A stretch of 64,000 nt of DNA, from positions 1,235,001 through 1,299,000 of the forward strand of contig NW_027192673.1 of assembly GCF_949987515.2 (NCBI RefSeq), read 5' to 3'. Made by a program: the position numbers and the translations under genes. This document shows positions 11,044 to 25,244 of the stretch, piece after piece. This DNA is from Delphinus delphis. Taxonomy: Eukaryota > Chordata > Mammalia > Artiodactyla > Delphinidae. The notes under the pieces were generated by a model. The model did no database searches, was not told where the DNA came from, and worked only from the letters and a program-made list of their open reading frames with translations. Position 1 is the stretch's first letter; the number at the start of each line of letters is the position of its first letter.

Positions 11044-12620
11044 TACAAGTTCAACATCGCAGAAAGTGAAAAATGGATAAAGAAGTTGTGGTATTTACTT
11101 ACAAAGCAATATCACTCAGCAATGAAATCTGTGTCATCAGGCCCTTAGCAGCACAATGAGTGGATTCAGGTATGATGATTCTAACTGAAATAAGTCACAC
11201 AGAAAAAGAAACATCATAAGATATCAGTAATACACGGAATGGAAACTTGGCTACACAGGAACTGAATTACAGAACAGAACAGGGTCTCAAATTTAGAAAA
11301 CCAACTTATTCTTGCTTAAGGGTAAAGGTGAGATGGGGTGCTGCATAAAACCAGAGATTGAAATGAGCACAGATAAAGTTCCTTAAGCCAAATATGGAAT
11401 AGACAAGAGCTACTCCTTGCTCAACGAAATGGACTCAACACCCCATATTAAACGCCTAAGAATGTACCTGACTAGTAAGTATCTTAAAACCTATGGATTG
11501 CTATGTCTCCGAAAGAGAATCAAGCATGTGTACAGGGGCATAAACGCAGCAGTGATAGGATTGGAGAGGTTCGGTGAGCAAATGAAGACCCTTTGAAGTC
11601 ATATTGCATGGTACCCATTCCACGGGTTTCAACTACCAAGGTTTAAGGTATTCTTCCTTCAGCTAAAACATGCATGTGGAACCTAGAGTATGATCAACCA
11701 TGTGATCGGGAGACGTGTTCAAATATGTCTCAGTTTTCCTCCCCTGGTACTCGGGTGCAACATTCCAGACGCTTTACTAACACTCTCCCCACTTGGAGAG
11801 TCAGTCCCTTTAACCTCCTGTTTGGCCCAGTTTGCAATTTCTGCGGAAGATGAACAGGAATAGCGAGAACCAATGAGAGGCTAGCTGGAGGTGTCTGGAC
11901 GGGCAATTTAACTCTCATTTCCCACCAGGAAGAGGAAATAACCAAAGGCTCAGCGTGCCGTGCCGGAACCAGATTAGGGCCTGAAGCCATCCTGCGGTGT
12001 TACGGCCAGCGCAAAAGAAAGCGAGTTGAAGAAAGGAGCTCAGGGGCACTGTAATTCACAAACCTGCAGAGTTATAAATGACAGCTATCGTCCAAAAATA
12101 GACTGAAGTAAGGCTGCCAAGAGGACTTGAAAGCGGGGCAGAATTGCAGGAAACCGATTTCAGGAGGTAGACTGGAATTGCATTGAAAGCATAGGAAAAG
12201 AGGCAGAACGTCCACAATGATGCACTTGGCCAAAAAGGGCGTATGCGTTTTTTCCTGAATATATTCAGGAAAAAACGCATACGCCCTTTTTGGCCAACCA
12301 AGCAAGCTTGCAAAGGAAATCTGCACTACAATGAAGTCTCACTTCCCCCCGGTCAAAAGGGCCATCTGAAAAAAGTGTAAAATCCAGAAAGGCAACAGGC
12401 CATTGAGAACTGGGAGCCTTGTTATGCTGATGGGCGGGATGTAAATTGCCAACAACCACTCGGGAGAAGTGTATGGTGTTTCCTGAAACATCTAAAAAAC
12501 AAAGCAACAGAGCCTAGGGCACTGCCACTTATGGTCCTATAGCTTAGGGAAATTAAAATCAAAAAGACACAGCCACCCCAAAGTTTGGAACGGCTCTGTT
12601 TACAAGAACCTCGTTTACAG
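11044..12620 (+). repeat. Monomer 8 (A type)
   Basis: Length 1,577 bp, with ttattcttgc near 11,308 as in monomers 3 and 6. Palindrome 12226-12297 perfect. Confidence 0.9.
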
Positions 12621-14199
12621 TACAAGTTCAACATCGCAGAAAGTGAAAAATGGATAAAGAAGTTGTGGTATTCACTTACAAAGCAATATCACTCAGCAAT
12701 GAAATCTATGTCATCAGGCCCTTAGCAGTACAATGAGTGGATTCAGGTATGATGATTCTAACTGAAATAAGTCACACAGAAAAAGAAACATCATAAGATA
12801 TCAGTAATACACGGAATGGAAACTTGGCTACACAGGAACTGAATTACAGAACAGAACAGGGTCTCAAATTTAGAAAAACAACTTATGATTGCTTAATGGT
12901 AAAGGTGAGTTGGGGTGCTGCATAAAACCAGAGATTGAAATGAGCACAGATAAAGTTCCTTAAGCCAAATATGGAATAGACAAGAGCTACTCCTTGCTCA
13001 ACGAAATGGACTCAACACCGCATATTAAACGCCTAAGAATGTACCTGACTTGTAAGTATCTTAAAACCTATGGATTGCTATGTCTCCGAAAGAGAATCAA
13101 GCATGTGTACAGGGGCATAAACGCAGCAGTGATAGGATTGGAGAGGTTCGGTGAGCAAATGAAGACCCTTTGAAGTCATATTGCATGGTACCCATTCCAC
13201 GGGTTTCAAATACCCAGGTTTAAGGTATTCTTCCTTCAGCTAAAACATGCATGTGGAACCTAGAGTATGATCAACCATGTGATCGGGAGACGTGTTCAAA
13301 TATGTCTCAGTTTTCCTCCCCTGGTACTCGGGTGCAACATTCCAGACGCTTTACTAACACTCTCCCCACTTGGAGAGTCAGTCCCTTTAACCTCCTGTTT
13401 GGCCCAGTTTGCAATTTCTGCGGAAGATGAACAGGAATAGCGAGAACCAATGAGAGGCTAGCTGGAGGTGTCTGGACGGGCAAATTTAACTCTCATTTCC
13501 CACCAGGAAGAGGAATTAACCAAAGGCTCAGCGTGCCGGGCCGGAACCAGATTAGGGCCTGAAGCCATCCTGCGGTGTTGCGGCCAGGTCACAAGAAATC
13601 GAGTTGAAGAAAGGAGCTCAGGGGCACTGTAATTCACAAACCTGCAGAGTTATAAATGACAGCTATCGTCCAAAAATAGACTGAAGGAAGGCTGCCAAGA
13701 GGACTTGAAAGCGGGGCAGAATTGCAGGAAACCGATTTCAGGAGGTAGACTGGAATTGCATTGAAAGCATAGGAAAAGAGGCAGAACGTCCACAATGATG
13801 CACTTGGCCAAAAAGGGCGTATGCGTTTTTTCCTGAATATATTCAGGAAAAAACGCATACGCCCTTTTTGGCCAACCAAGCAAGCTTGCAAAGGAAATCT
13901 GCACTACAATGAAGTCTCACTTCCCCCGGTCAAAAGGGCCATCTGAAAAAAGTGTAAAATCCAGAAAGGCAGGACAGGCCATGGAGAACTGGGAGCCTTG
14001 TTATGCTGATGGGCGGGATGTAAATTGCCAACAGACACTCGGGAGAAGTGTATGGTGTTTCCTGAAACATCTAAAAAACAAAGCAACAGAGCCTAGGGCA
14101 CTGCCACTTATGGTCCTATAGCTTAGGGAAATTAAAATCAAAAAGACACAGCCACCCCAAAGTTTGGGACACCTCTGTTTACAAGAACCTCGTTTACAG
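12621..14199 (+). repeat. Monomer 9 (B left part, new right part)
   Basis: The left part is B type. The right part has an intact HindIII site, a perfect palindrome (13804-13875), the 2-bp longer aggcaggacagg form and tttgggacacctc, so the A/B dimer pattern ends inside this copy. Confidence 0.88.
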
Positions 14200-15776
14200 T
14201 ACAAGTTCAACATCGCAGAAAGTGAAAAATGGATAAAGAAATTGTGGTATTTACTTACAAAGCAATATCACTCAGCAATGAAATCTGTGTCATCAGGCCC
14301 TTAGCAGCACAATGAGTGGATTCAGGTATGATGATTCTAACTGAAATAAGTCACACAGAAAAAGAAACATCATAAGATATCAGTAATACACGGAATGGAA
14401 ACTTGGCTACACAGGAACTGAATTACAGAACAGAACAGGGTCTCAAATTTAGAAAACCAACTTATGCTTGCTTAAGGGTAAAGGTGAGTTGGGGTGCTGC
14501 ATAAAACCAGAGATTGAAATGAGCACAGATAAAGTTCCTTAAGACAAATATGAAATAGACAAGAGCTACTCCTTGCTCAACGAAATGGACTCAACACCGC
14601 ATATTAAACGCCAAAGAATGTACCTGACTAGTATGTATCGTAAAACCTATGGATTGCTATGTCTCCAAAAGAGAATCAAGCATGTGTACAGGGGCATAAA
14701 CGCAGCAGTGATAGGATTGGAGAGGTTCGGTGAGCAAATGAAGACCCTTTGAAGTCATATTGCATGGTACCCATTCCACGGGTCTCAACTCTCCAGGTTT
14801 AAGGTATTCTTCCTTCAGCTAAAACATGCATGTGGAACCCAAGTATGATCAACCATGTGAACGGGAGACGTGTTCAAATATGTCTCAGTTTTCCTCCCCT
14901 GGTACTCGGGTGCAACATTCCAGACGCTTTACTAACACTCTCCCCACTTGGAGAGTCAGCGCCTTTAACCTCCTGTTTGGCCCAGTTTGCAATTTCTGCG
15001 GAAGATGAACAGGAATAGCGAGAACCAATGAGAGGCTAGCTGGAGGTGTCTGGACGGGCAAATTTAACTCTCATTTCCCACCAGGAAGAGGAATTAACCA
15101 AAGGCTCAGCATGCCGGGCCGGAACCAGATTAGGGCCTGAAGCCATCCTGCGGTGTTGCGGCCAGGTCACAAGAAAGCGAGTTGAAGAAAGGAGCTCAGG
15201 GGCACTGTAATTCACAAACCTGCAGAGTTATAAATGACAGCTATCGTCCAAAAATAGACTGAAGTAAGGCTGCCAAGAGGACTTGAAAGCGGGGCAGAAT
15301 TGCAGGAAACCGATTTCAGGAGGTAGACTGGAATTGCATTGAAAGCATAGGAAAAGAGGCAGAACGTCCACAATGATGCACTTGGCCAAAAAGGGCGTAT
15401 GCGTTTTTTCCTGAATATATTCAGGAAAAAATGCATACGCCCTTTTTGGCCAACCAAGCAAGCTTGCAAAGGAAATCTGCACTACAATGAAGTCTCACTT
15501 CCCCCCGGTCAAAAGGGCCATCTGAAAAAAGGGTAAAATCCAGAAAGGCAACAGGCCATGGAGAACTGGGAGCCTTGTTATGCTGATGGGTGGGATGTAA
15601 ATTGCCAACAGACACTTGGGAGAAGTGTATGGTGTTTCCTGAAACATCTAAAAAACAAAGCAACAGAGCCTAGGGCACTTCCACTTATGGTCCTATAGCT
15701 TAGGGAAATTAAAATCAAAAAGACACAGCCACCCCAAAGTTTGGAACGGCTCTGTTTACAAGAACCTCGTTTACAG
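14200..15776 (+). repeat. Monomer 10
   Basis: Private changes at aagacaaatatgaaatag and cgccaaagaatg. First copy of the tctcaactctcc, acccaagtatg and gtgaacggg states. Palindrome 15382-15453 has one mismatch (c to t in the right arm), shared with monomers 11 and 12. Confidence 0.9.
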
Positions 15777-17352
15777 TACAAGTTCAACATCGCAGAAAGT
15801 GAAAAATGGATAAAGAAGTTGTGGTATTCACTTACAAAACAATATCACTCAGCAATGAAATCTATGTCATCAGGCCCTTAGCAGCACAATGAGTGGATTC
15901 AGGTATGATGATTCTAACTGAAATAAGTCACACAGAAAAAGAAACATCATAAGATATCAGTAATACACGGAATGGAAACTTGGTTAACAGGAACTGAATT
16001 ACAGAACAGAACAGGGTCTCAAATTTAGAAAACCAACTTATGCTTGCTTAAGGGTAAAGGTGAGTTGGGGTGCTGCATAAAACCAGAGATTGAAATGAGC
16101 ACAGATAAAGTTCCTTAAGTCAAATATGAAATAGACAAGAGCTACTCCTTGCTCAACGAAATGGACTCAACACCGCATATTAAACGCCTAAGAATGTACC
16201 TGACTAGTAAGTATCGTAAAACCTATGGATTGCTATGTCTCCGAAAGAGAATCAAGCATGTGTACAGGGGCATAAACGCAGCAGTGATAGGATTGGAGAG
16301 GTTCGGTGAGCAAATGAAGACCCTTTGAAGTCATATTGCATGGTACCCATTCCACGGGTCTCAACTCTCCAGGTTTAAGGTATTCTTCCTTCAGCTAAAA
16401 CATGCATGTGGAACCCAAGTATGATCAACCATGTGAACGGGAGACGTGTTCAAATATGTCTCAGTTTTCCTCCCCTGGTACTCGGGTGCAACATTCCAGA
16501 CGCTTTACTAACACTCTCCCCACTTGGAGAGTCAGCGCCTTTAACCTCCTGTTTGGCCCAGTTTGCAATTTCTGCGGAAGATGAACAGGAATAGCGAGAA
16601 CCAATGAGAGGCTAGCTGGAGGTGTCTGGACGGGCAAATTTAACTCTCATTTCCCACCAGGAAGAGGAATTAACCAAAGGCTCAGCATGCCGGGCCGGAA
16701 CCAGATTAGGGCCTGAAGCCATCCTGCGGTGTTGCGGCCAGGTCACAAGAAAGCGAGTTGAAGAAAGGAGCTCAGGGGCACTGTAATTCACAAACCTGCA
16801 GAGTTATAAATGACAGCTATCGTCCAAAAATAGACTGAAGTAAGGCTGCCAAGAGGACTTGAAAGCGGGGCAGAATTGCAGGAAACCGATTTCAGGAGGT
16901 AGACTGGAATTGCATTGAAAGCATAGGAAAAGAGGCAGAACGTCCACAATGATGCACTTGGCCAAAAAGGGCGTATGCGTTTTTTCCTGAATATATTCAG
17001 GAAAAAATGCATACGCCCTTTTTGGCCAACCAAGCAAGCTTGCAAAGGAAATCTGCACTACAATGAAGTCTCACTTCCCCCCGGTCAAAAGGGCCATCTG
17101 AAAAAAGGGTAAAATCCAGAAAGGCAACAGGCCATGGAGAACTGGGAGCCTTGTTATGCTGATGGGTGGGATGTAAATTGCCAACAGACACTTGGGAGAA
17201 GTGTATGGTGTTTCCTGAAACATCTAAAAAACAAAGCAACAGAGCCTAGGGCACTTCCACTTATGGTCCTATAGCTTAGGGAAATTAAAATCAAAAAGAC
17301 ACAGCCACCCCAAAGTTTGGAACGGCTCTGTTTACAAGAACCTCGTTTACAG
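15777..17352 (+). repeat. Monomer 11
   Basis: Length 1,576 bp, with a 2-bp loss giving tggttaacagg near 15,981. Its right half looks the same as that of monomer 10. Palindrome 16958-17029 has one mismatch. Confidence 0.9.
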
Positions 17353-18930
17353 TACAAGTTCAACATCGCAGAAAGTGAAAAATGGATAAAGAAGTTGTGG
17401 TATTCACTTACAAAACAATATCACTCAGCAATGAAATCTATGTCATCAGGCCCTTAGCAGCACAATGAGTGGATTCAGGTATGATGATTCTAACTGAAAT
17501 AAGTCACACAGAAAAAGAAACATCATAAGATATCAGTAATACACGGAATGGAAACTTGGCTACACAGGAACTGAATTACAGAACAGAACAGGGTCTCAAA
17601 TTTAGAAAACCAACTTATGCTTGCTTAAGGGTAAAGGTGAGTTGGGGTGCTGCATAAAACCAGAGATTGAAATGAGCACAGATAAAGCTCCTTAAGTCAA
17701 ATATGGAATAGACAAGAGCTACTCCTTGCTCAACGAAATGGACTCAACACCGCATATTAAACGCCTAAGAATGTACCTGACTAGTAAGTATCGTAAAACC
17801 TATGGATTGCTATGTCTCCAAAAGAGAATCAAGCATGTGTACAGGGGCATAAACGCAGCAGTGATAGGATTGGAGAGGTTCGGTGAGCAAATGAAGACCC
17901 TTTGAAGTCATATTGCATGGTACCCATTCCACGGGTCTCAACTCTCCAGGTTTAAGGTATTCTTCCTTCAGCTAAAACATGCGTGTGGAACCTAGAGTAT
18001 GATCAACCATGTGATCGGGAGACGTGTTCAAATATGTCTCAGTTTTCCTCCCCTGGTACTCGGGTGCAACATTCCAGACGCTTTACTAACACTCTCCCCA
18101 CTTGGAGAGTCAGCGCCTTTAACCTCCTGTTTGGCCCAGTTTGCAATTTCTGCGGAAGATGAACAGGAATAGCGAGAACCAATGAGAGGCTAGCTGGAGG
18201 TGTCTGGACGGGCAAATTTAACTCTCATTTCCCACCAGGAAGAGGAATTAACCAAAGGCTCAGCATGCCGGGCCGGAACCAGATTAGGGCCTGAAGCCAT
18301 CCTGCGGTGTTGCGGCCAGGTCACAAGAAAGCGAGTTGAAGAAAGGAGCTCAGGGGCACTGTAATTCACAAACCTGCAGAGTTATAAATGACAGCTATCG
18401 TCCAAAAATAGACTGAAGTAAGGCTGCCAAGAGGACTTGAAAGCGGGGCAGAATTGCAGGAAACCGATTTCAGGAGGTAGACTGGAATTGCATTGAAAGC
18501 ATAGGAAAAGAGGCAGAACGTCCACAATGATGCACTTGGCCAAAAAGGGCGTATGCGTTTTTTCCTGAATATATTCAGGAAAAAATGCATACGCCCTTTT
18601 TGGCCAACCAAGCAAGCTTGCAAAGGAAATCTGCACTACAATGAAGTCTCACTTCCCCCCGGTCAAAAGGGCCATCTGAAAAAAGGGTAAAATCCAGAAA
18701 GGCAACAGGCCATGGAGAACTGGGAGCCTTGTTATGCTGATGGGTGGGATGTAAATTGCCAACAGACACTTGGGAGAAGTGTATGGTGTTTCCTGAAACA
18801 TCTAAAAAACAAAGCAACAGAGCCTAGGGCACTTCCACTTATGGTCCTATAGCTTAGGGAAATTAAAATCAAAAAGACACAGCCACCCCAAAGTTTGGAA
18901 CGGCTCTGTTTACAAGAACCTCGTTTACAG
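17353..18930 (+). repeat. Monomer 12
   Basis: Shares ataaagctcc, acatgcgtgt and acctagagtatg with monomer 13. Palindrome 18536-18607 has the same single mismatch as monomers 10 and 11. Confidence 0.9.
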
Positions 18931-20510
18931 TACAAGTTCAACATCGCAGAAAGTGAAAAATGGATAAAGAAGTTGTGGTATTCACTTACAAAACAATATC
19001 ACTCAGCAATGAAATCTATGTCATCAGGCCCTTAGCAGCACAATGAGTGGATTCAGGTATGATGATTCTAACTGAAATAAGTCACACAGAAAAAGAAACA
19101 TCATAAGATATCAGTAATACACGGAATGGAAACTTGGCTACACAGGAACTGAATTACAGAACAGAACAGGGTCTCAAATTTAGAAAACCAACTTATGCTT
19201 GCTTAAGGGTAAAGGTGAGTTGGGGTGCTGCATAAAACCAGAGATTGAAATGAGCACAGATAAAGCTCCTTAAGTCAAATATGGAATAGACAAGAGCTAC
19301 TCCTTGCTCAACGAAATGGACTCAACACCGCATATTAAACGCCTAAGAATGTACCTGACTAGTAAGTATCGTAAAACCTATGGATTGCTATGTCTCCAAA
19401 AGAGAATCAAGCATGTGTACAGGGGCATAAACGCAGCAGTGATAGGATTGGAGAGGTTCGGTGAGCAAATGAAGACCCTTTGAAGTCATATTGCATGGTA
19501 CCCATTCCACGGGTCTCAACTCTCCAGGTTTAAGGTATTCTTCCTTCAGCTAAAACATGCGTGTGGAACCTAGAGTATGATCAACCATGTGATCGGGAGA
19601 CGTGTTCAAATATGTCTCAGTTTTCCTCCCCTGGTACTCGGGTGCAACATTCCAGACGCTTTACTAACACTCTCCCCACTTGGAGAGTCAGCGCCTTTAA
19701 CCTCCTGTTTGGCCCAGTTTGCAATTTCTGCGGAAGATGAACAGGAATAGCGAGAACCAATGAGAGGCTAGCTGGAGGTGTCTGGACGGGCAAATTTAAC
19801 TCTCATTTCCCACCAGGAAGAGGAAATAACCAAAGGCTCAGCGTGCCGTACCGGAACCAGATTAGGGCCTGAAGCCATCCTGCGGTGTTGCGGCCAGCTC
19901 AAAAGAAAGCGAGTTGAAGAAAGGAGCTCAGGGGCACTGTAATTCACAAACCTGCAGAGTTATACATGACAGCTATCGTCCAAAAATAGACTGAAGTAAG
20001 GCTGCCAAGAGGACTTGAAAGCGGGGCAGAATTGCAGGAAACCGATTTCAGGAGGTAGACTGGAATTGCATTGAAAGCATAGGAAAAGTGGCAGAACGTC
20101 CACAATGATGCACTTGGCCAAAAAGGGCGTATGCGTTTTATCCTGAATATATTCAGGAAAAAACGCATACGCCCTTCCTGGCCAACCAAGCAAGCTTGCA
20201 AAGGAAATCTGCACTACAATGAAGTCTCACTTCCCCCCGGTCAAAAGGGCCATCTGAAAAAAGTGTAAAATCCAGAAAGGCAGGACAGGCCATGGAGAAC
20301 TGGGAGCCTTGTTATGCTGATGGGCGGGATGTAAATTGCCAACAGACACTCGGGAGAAGTGTATGGTGTTTACTGAAACATCTAAAAAACAAAGCAACAG
20401 AACCTAGGGCACTTCCACTTATGGTCCTATAGCTTAGGGAAATTAAAATCAAAAAGACACAGCCACCCCAAAGTTTGGAACGGCTCTGTTTACAAGAACC
20501 TCGTTTAGAG
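18931..20510 (+). repeat. Monomer 13
   Basis: The left ~860 bp repeat monomer 12. The right part switches to the aggcaggacagg form. Palindrome 20114-20185 carries three unpaired changes, and tataaatg has become tatacatg. Confidence 0.9.
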
Positions 20511-22090
20511 TACAAGTTCAACATCGCAGAAAGTGAAAAATGGATAAAGAAGTTGTGGTATTTACTTACAAAGCAATATCACTCAGCAATGAAATCTGTG
20601 TCATCAGGCCCTTAGCAGCACAATTAGTGGATTCAGGTATGATGATTCTAACTGAAGTAAGTCACACAGAAAAAGAAACATCATAAGATATCAGTAATAC
20701 ACGGAATATAAACTTGGCTACACAGGAACTGAATTACAGAACAGAACAGGGTCTCAAATTTAGAAAACCAACTTATGCTTGCTTAAGGGTAAAGGTGAGT
20801 TGGGGTGCTGCATGAAACCAGAGATTGAAATGAGCACAGATAAAGTTCCTTAAGTCAAATATGGAATAGACAAGAGCTACTCCTTGCTCAACGAAATGGA
20901 CTCAACACCGCATATTAAACGCCTAAGAATGTACCTGACTAGTAAGTATCTTAAAACCTATGGATTGCTATGTCTCCGAAAGAGAATCAAGCATGTGTAC
21001 AGGGGCATAAACGCAGCAGTGATAAGATTGGAGAGGTTCGGTGAGCAAATGAAGACCCTTTGAAGTCATATTGCATGGTACCCATTACACGGGTCTTAAC
21101 TCTCCAGGTTTAAGGTATTCTTCCTTCAGCTAAAACATGCATGTGGAACCCAGAGTATGATCAACCATGTGAACGGGAGACGTGTTCAAATATGTCTCAG
21201 TTTTCCTCCCCTGGTACTCGGGTGCAACATTCCAGACGCTTTACTAACACTCTCCCCACTTGGAGAGTCAGCGCCTTTAACCTCCTGTTTGGCCCAGTTT
21301 GCAATTTCTGCGGAAGATGAACAGGAATAGCGAGAACCAATGAGAGACTAGCTGGAGGTGTCTGGACGGGCAAATTTAACTCTCATTTCCCACCAGGAAG
21401 AGGAAATAACCAAAGGCTCAGCGTGCCGTGCCGGAACCAGATTAGGGCCTGAAGCCATCCTGCGGTGTTGCGGCCAGGTCACAAGAAAGCGAGTTGAAGA
21501 AAGGAGCTCAGGGGCACTGTAATTCACAAACCTGCAGAGTTATAAATGACAGCTATCGTCCAAAAATAGACTGAAGTAAGGCTGCCAAGAGGACTTGAAA
21601 GCGGGGCAGAATTGCAGGAAACCGATTTCAGGAGGTAGACTGGAATTGCATTGAAAGTATAGGAAAAGAGGCAGAACGTCCACAATGATGCACTTGGCCA
21701 AAAAGGGCGTATGCGTTTTTTCCTGAATATATTCAGGAAAAAACGCATACGCCCTTTTTGGCCAACCAAGCAAGCTTGCAAAGGAAATCTGCACTACAAT
21801 GAAGTCTCACTTCCCCCCGGTCAAAAGGGCCATCTGAAAAAAGTGTAAAATCCAGAAAGGCAGGACAGGCCATGAAGAACTGGGAGCCTTGTTATGCTGA
21901 TGGGCGGGATGTAAATTGCCAACAACCACTCGGGAGAAGTGTATGGTGTTACCTGAAACATCTAAAAAACAAAGCAACAGAGCCTAGGGCACTGCCACTT
22001 ATGGTCCTATAGCTTAGGGAAATTAAAATCAAAAAGACACAGCCACCCCAAAGTTTGGAACGGCTCTGTTTACAAGAACCTCGTTTACAG
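20511..22090 (+). repeat. Monomer 14
   Basis: Length 1,580 bp. Private changes: caattagtgg, catgaaaccag, gataagattgg. Palindrome 21694-21765 perfect. Confidence 0.9.
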
Positions 22091-23666
22091 TACAAGTTCA
22101 ACATCGCAGAAAGTGAAAAATGGATAAAGAAGTTGTGGTATTTACTTACAAAGCAATATCACTCAGCAACGAAATCTATGTCATCAGGCCCTTAGCATCA
22201 CAATGAGTGGATTCAGGTATGATGATTCTAACTGAAATAAGTCACACAGAAAAAGAAACATCATAAGATATCAGTAATACACGGAATGTAAACTTGGCTA
22301 CACAGGAACTGAATTACAGAACAGAACAGGGTCTCAAATTTAGAAAACCAACTTATGCTTGCTTAAGGGTAAAGGTGAGTTGGGGTGCTGCATAAAACCA
22401 GAGATTGAAATGAGCACAGATAAAGTTCCTTAAGTCAAATATGGAATAGACAAGAGCTACTCCTTGCTCAACGAAATGGACTCAACACCGCATATTAAAC
22501 GCCTAAGAATGTACCTGACTAGTAAGTATCGTAAAACCTATGGATTGCTATGTCTCCAAAAGAGAATCAAGCATGTGTACAGGGGCATAAACGCAGCAGT
22601 GATAGGATTGGAGAGGTTCGGTGAGCAAATGAAGACCCTTTGAAGTCATATTGCATGGTACCCATTCCACGGGTCTCAACTCTCCAGGTTTAAGGTATTC
22701 TTCCTTCAGCTAAAACATGCATGTGGAACCCAAGTATGATCAACCATGTGAACGGGAGACGTGTTCAAATATGTCTCAGTTTTCCTCCCCTGGTACTCGG
22801 GTGCAACATTCCAGACGCTTTACTAACACTCTCCCCACTTGGAGAGTCAGCGCCTTTAACCTCCTGTTTGGCCCAGTTTGCAATTTCTGCGGAAGATGAA
22901 CAGGAATAGCGAGAACCAATGAGAGGCTAGCTGGAGGTGTCTGGACGGGCAAATTTAACTCTCATTTCCCACCAGGAAGAGGAAAAACCAAAGGCTCAGC
23001 GTGCCGTTCCGGAACCAGATTAGGGCCTGAAGCCATCCTGCGGTGTTGCGGTCAGCTCAAAAGAAAGCGAGTTGAAGAAAGGAGCTCAGGGGCACTGTAA
23101 TTCACAAACCTGCAGAGTTATAAATGACAGCTATCGTCCAAAAATAGACTGAAGTAAGGCTGCCAAGAGGACTTGAAAGCGGGGCAGAATTGCAGGAAAC
23201 CGATTTCAGGAGGTAGACTGGAATTGCATTGAAAGCATAGGAAAAGAGGCAGAACGTCCACAATGATGCACTTGGCCAAAAAGGGCGTATGCGTTTTTTC
23301 TTGAATATATTCAGGAAAAAACGCATACGCCCTTTTTGGCCAACCAAGCAAGCTTGCAAATGAAATCTGCACTACAATGAAGTCTCACTTCCCCCCGGTC
23401 AAAAGGGCCATCTGAAAAAAGTGTAAAATCCAGAAAGGCAACAGGCCATTGAGAACTGGGAGCCTTGTTATGCTGATGGGCGGGATGTAAATTGCCAACA
23501 GACACTCGGGAGAAGTGTATGGTGTTTCCTGAAACATCTAAAAAACAAAGCAACAGAGCCTAGGGCACTTCCACTTATGGTCCTATAGCTTAGGGAAATT
23601 AAAATCAAAAAGACACAGCCACCCCAAAGTTTGGAACGGCTCTGTTTACAAGAACCTCGTTTACAG
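22091..23666 (+). repeat. Monomer 15 (trimer position 1)
   Basis: Shares gcaacgaaatc, gcatcacaatg, ggaaaaaccaaagg and cttgcaaatgaaatc with monomer 18, 4,733 bp away. Palindrome 23272-23343 has one mismatch (tttcttgaat). Confidence 0.9.
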
Positions 23667-25244
23667 TACAAGTTCAACATCGCAGAAAGTGAAAAATGGA
23701 TAAAGAAGTTGTGGTACTTACGTACAATGCAGTATCACTCAGCAATGAAATCTATGTCATCAGGCCCGTAGCAGCATAATGAGTAGATTCAGGTACGATG
23801 ATTCTAACTGAAATAAGTCACACAGAAAAAGAAACATCATAAGATATCAGTAATACACGGAATGTAAACTTGGCTACACAAAAACTGAATTACAGAACAG
23901 AACAGGGTCTCAAATTTAGAAAAACAACTTATTCTTGCTTAAGGGGAAAGGTGAGTTGGGGTGCTGCATAAAACCAGAGATTGAAATGAGCACAGATAAA
24001 GTTCCTTAAGCCAAATATGCGATAGACAAGAGCTACTCCTTGCTCAACGAAATGGACTCAACACCCCATATTAAACGCCTAAGAATGTACCTGACTAGTA
24101 AGTATCTTGAAACCTATGGATTGCTATGTCTCCGAAAGAGAATCAAGCGTGTGTACAGGGGCATAAACGTAGCAGTGATAGGATTGGAGAGGTTCGGTGA
24201 GCAAATGAAGACCCTTTGAAGTCATATTGCATGGTACCCATTCCACGGGTCTCAACTCTCCAGGTTTAAGGTATTCTTCCTTCAGCTAAAACATGCATGT
24301 GGAACCCAGAGTATGATCAACCATGTGAACGGGAGACGTGTTCAAATATGTCTCAGTTTTCCTCCCCTGGTACTCGGGTGCAACATTCCAGACGCTTTAC
24401 TAACACTCTCCCGACTTGGAGAGTCAGTCCCTTTAACCTCCTGTTTGGCCCAGTTTGCAATTTCTGCGGAAGATGAACAGAAATAGCGAGAACCAATGAG
24501 AGACTAGCTGGAGGTGTCTGAACGGGCAAATTTAACTCTCATTTCCCACCAGGAAGAGGAATTAACCAAAGGCTCGGCATGCCGGGCCAGAACCAGATTA
24601 GGGCCTGAAGCCATCCTGCGGTGTTGCGGCCAGGTCACAAGAAAGCGAGTTGAAGAAAGGAGCTCAGGGGCACTGTAATTCACAAACCTGCAGAGTTATA
24701 AATGACAGCTATCGTCCAAAAATAGACTGAAGTAAGGCTGCCAAGAGGACTTGAAAGCGGGGCAGAATTGCAGGAAACCGATTTCAGGAGGCAGACTGGA
24801 ATTGCATTGAAAGCATAGGAAAAGAGGCAGAACGTCCACAATGATGCACTTGGCCAAAAAGGGCGTATGCGTTTTTTCTTGAATATATTCAGGAAAAAAC
24901 GCATACGCCCTTTTTGGCCAACCAAGCAAGCTTGCAAAGGAAATCTGCACTACAATGAAGTCTCACTTCCCCCCGGTCAAAAGGGCCATCTGAAAAAAGT
25001 GTAAAATCCAGAAAGGCAACAGGCCATTGAGAACTGGGAGCCTTGTTATGCTGATGGGCGGGATGTAAATTGCCAACAGACACTCGGGAGAAGTGTATGG
25101 TGTTTCCTGAAACATCTAAAAAACAAAGCAACAGAGCCTAGGGCACTTCCACTTATGGTCCTATAGCTTAGGGAAATTAAAATCAAAAAGACACAGCCAC
25201 CCCAAAGTTTGGAACGGCTCTGTTTACAAGAACCTCGTTTACAG
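23667..25244 (+). repeat. Monomer 16 (trimer position 2)
   Basis: Shares gtacaatgcagtatc, gcgatagacaag, acgtagcagtg and ctgaacgggc with monomer 19. Palindrome 24850-24921 has one mismatch. Confidence 0.9.
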
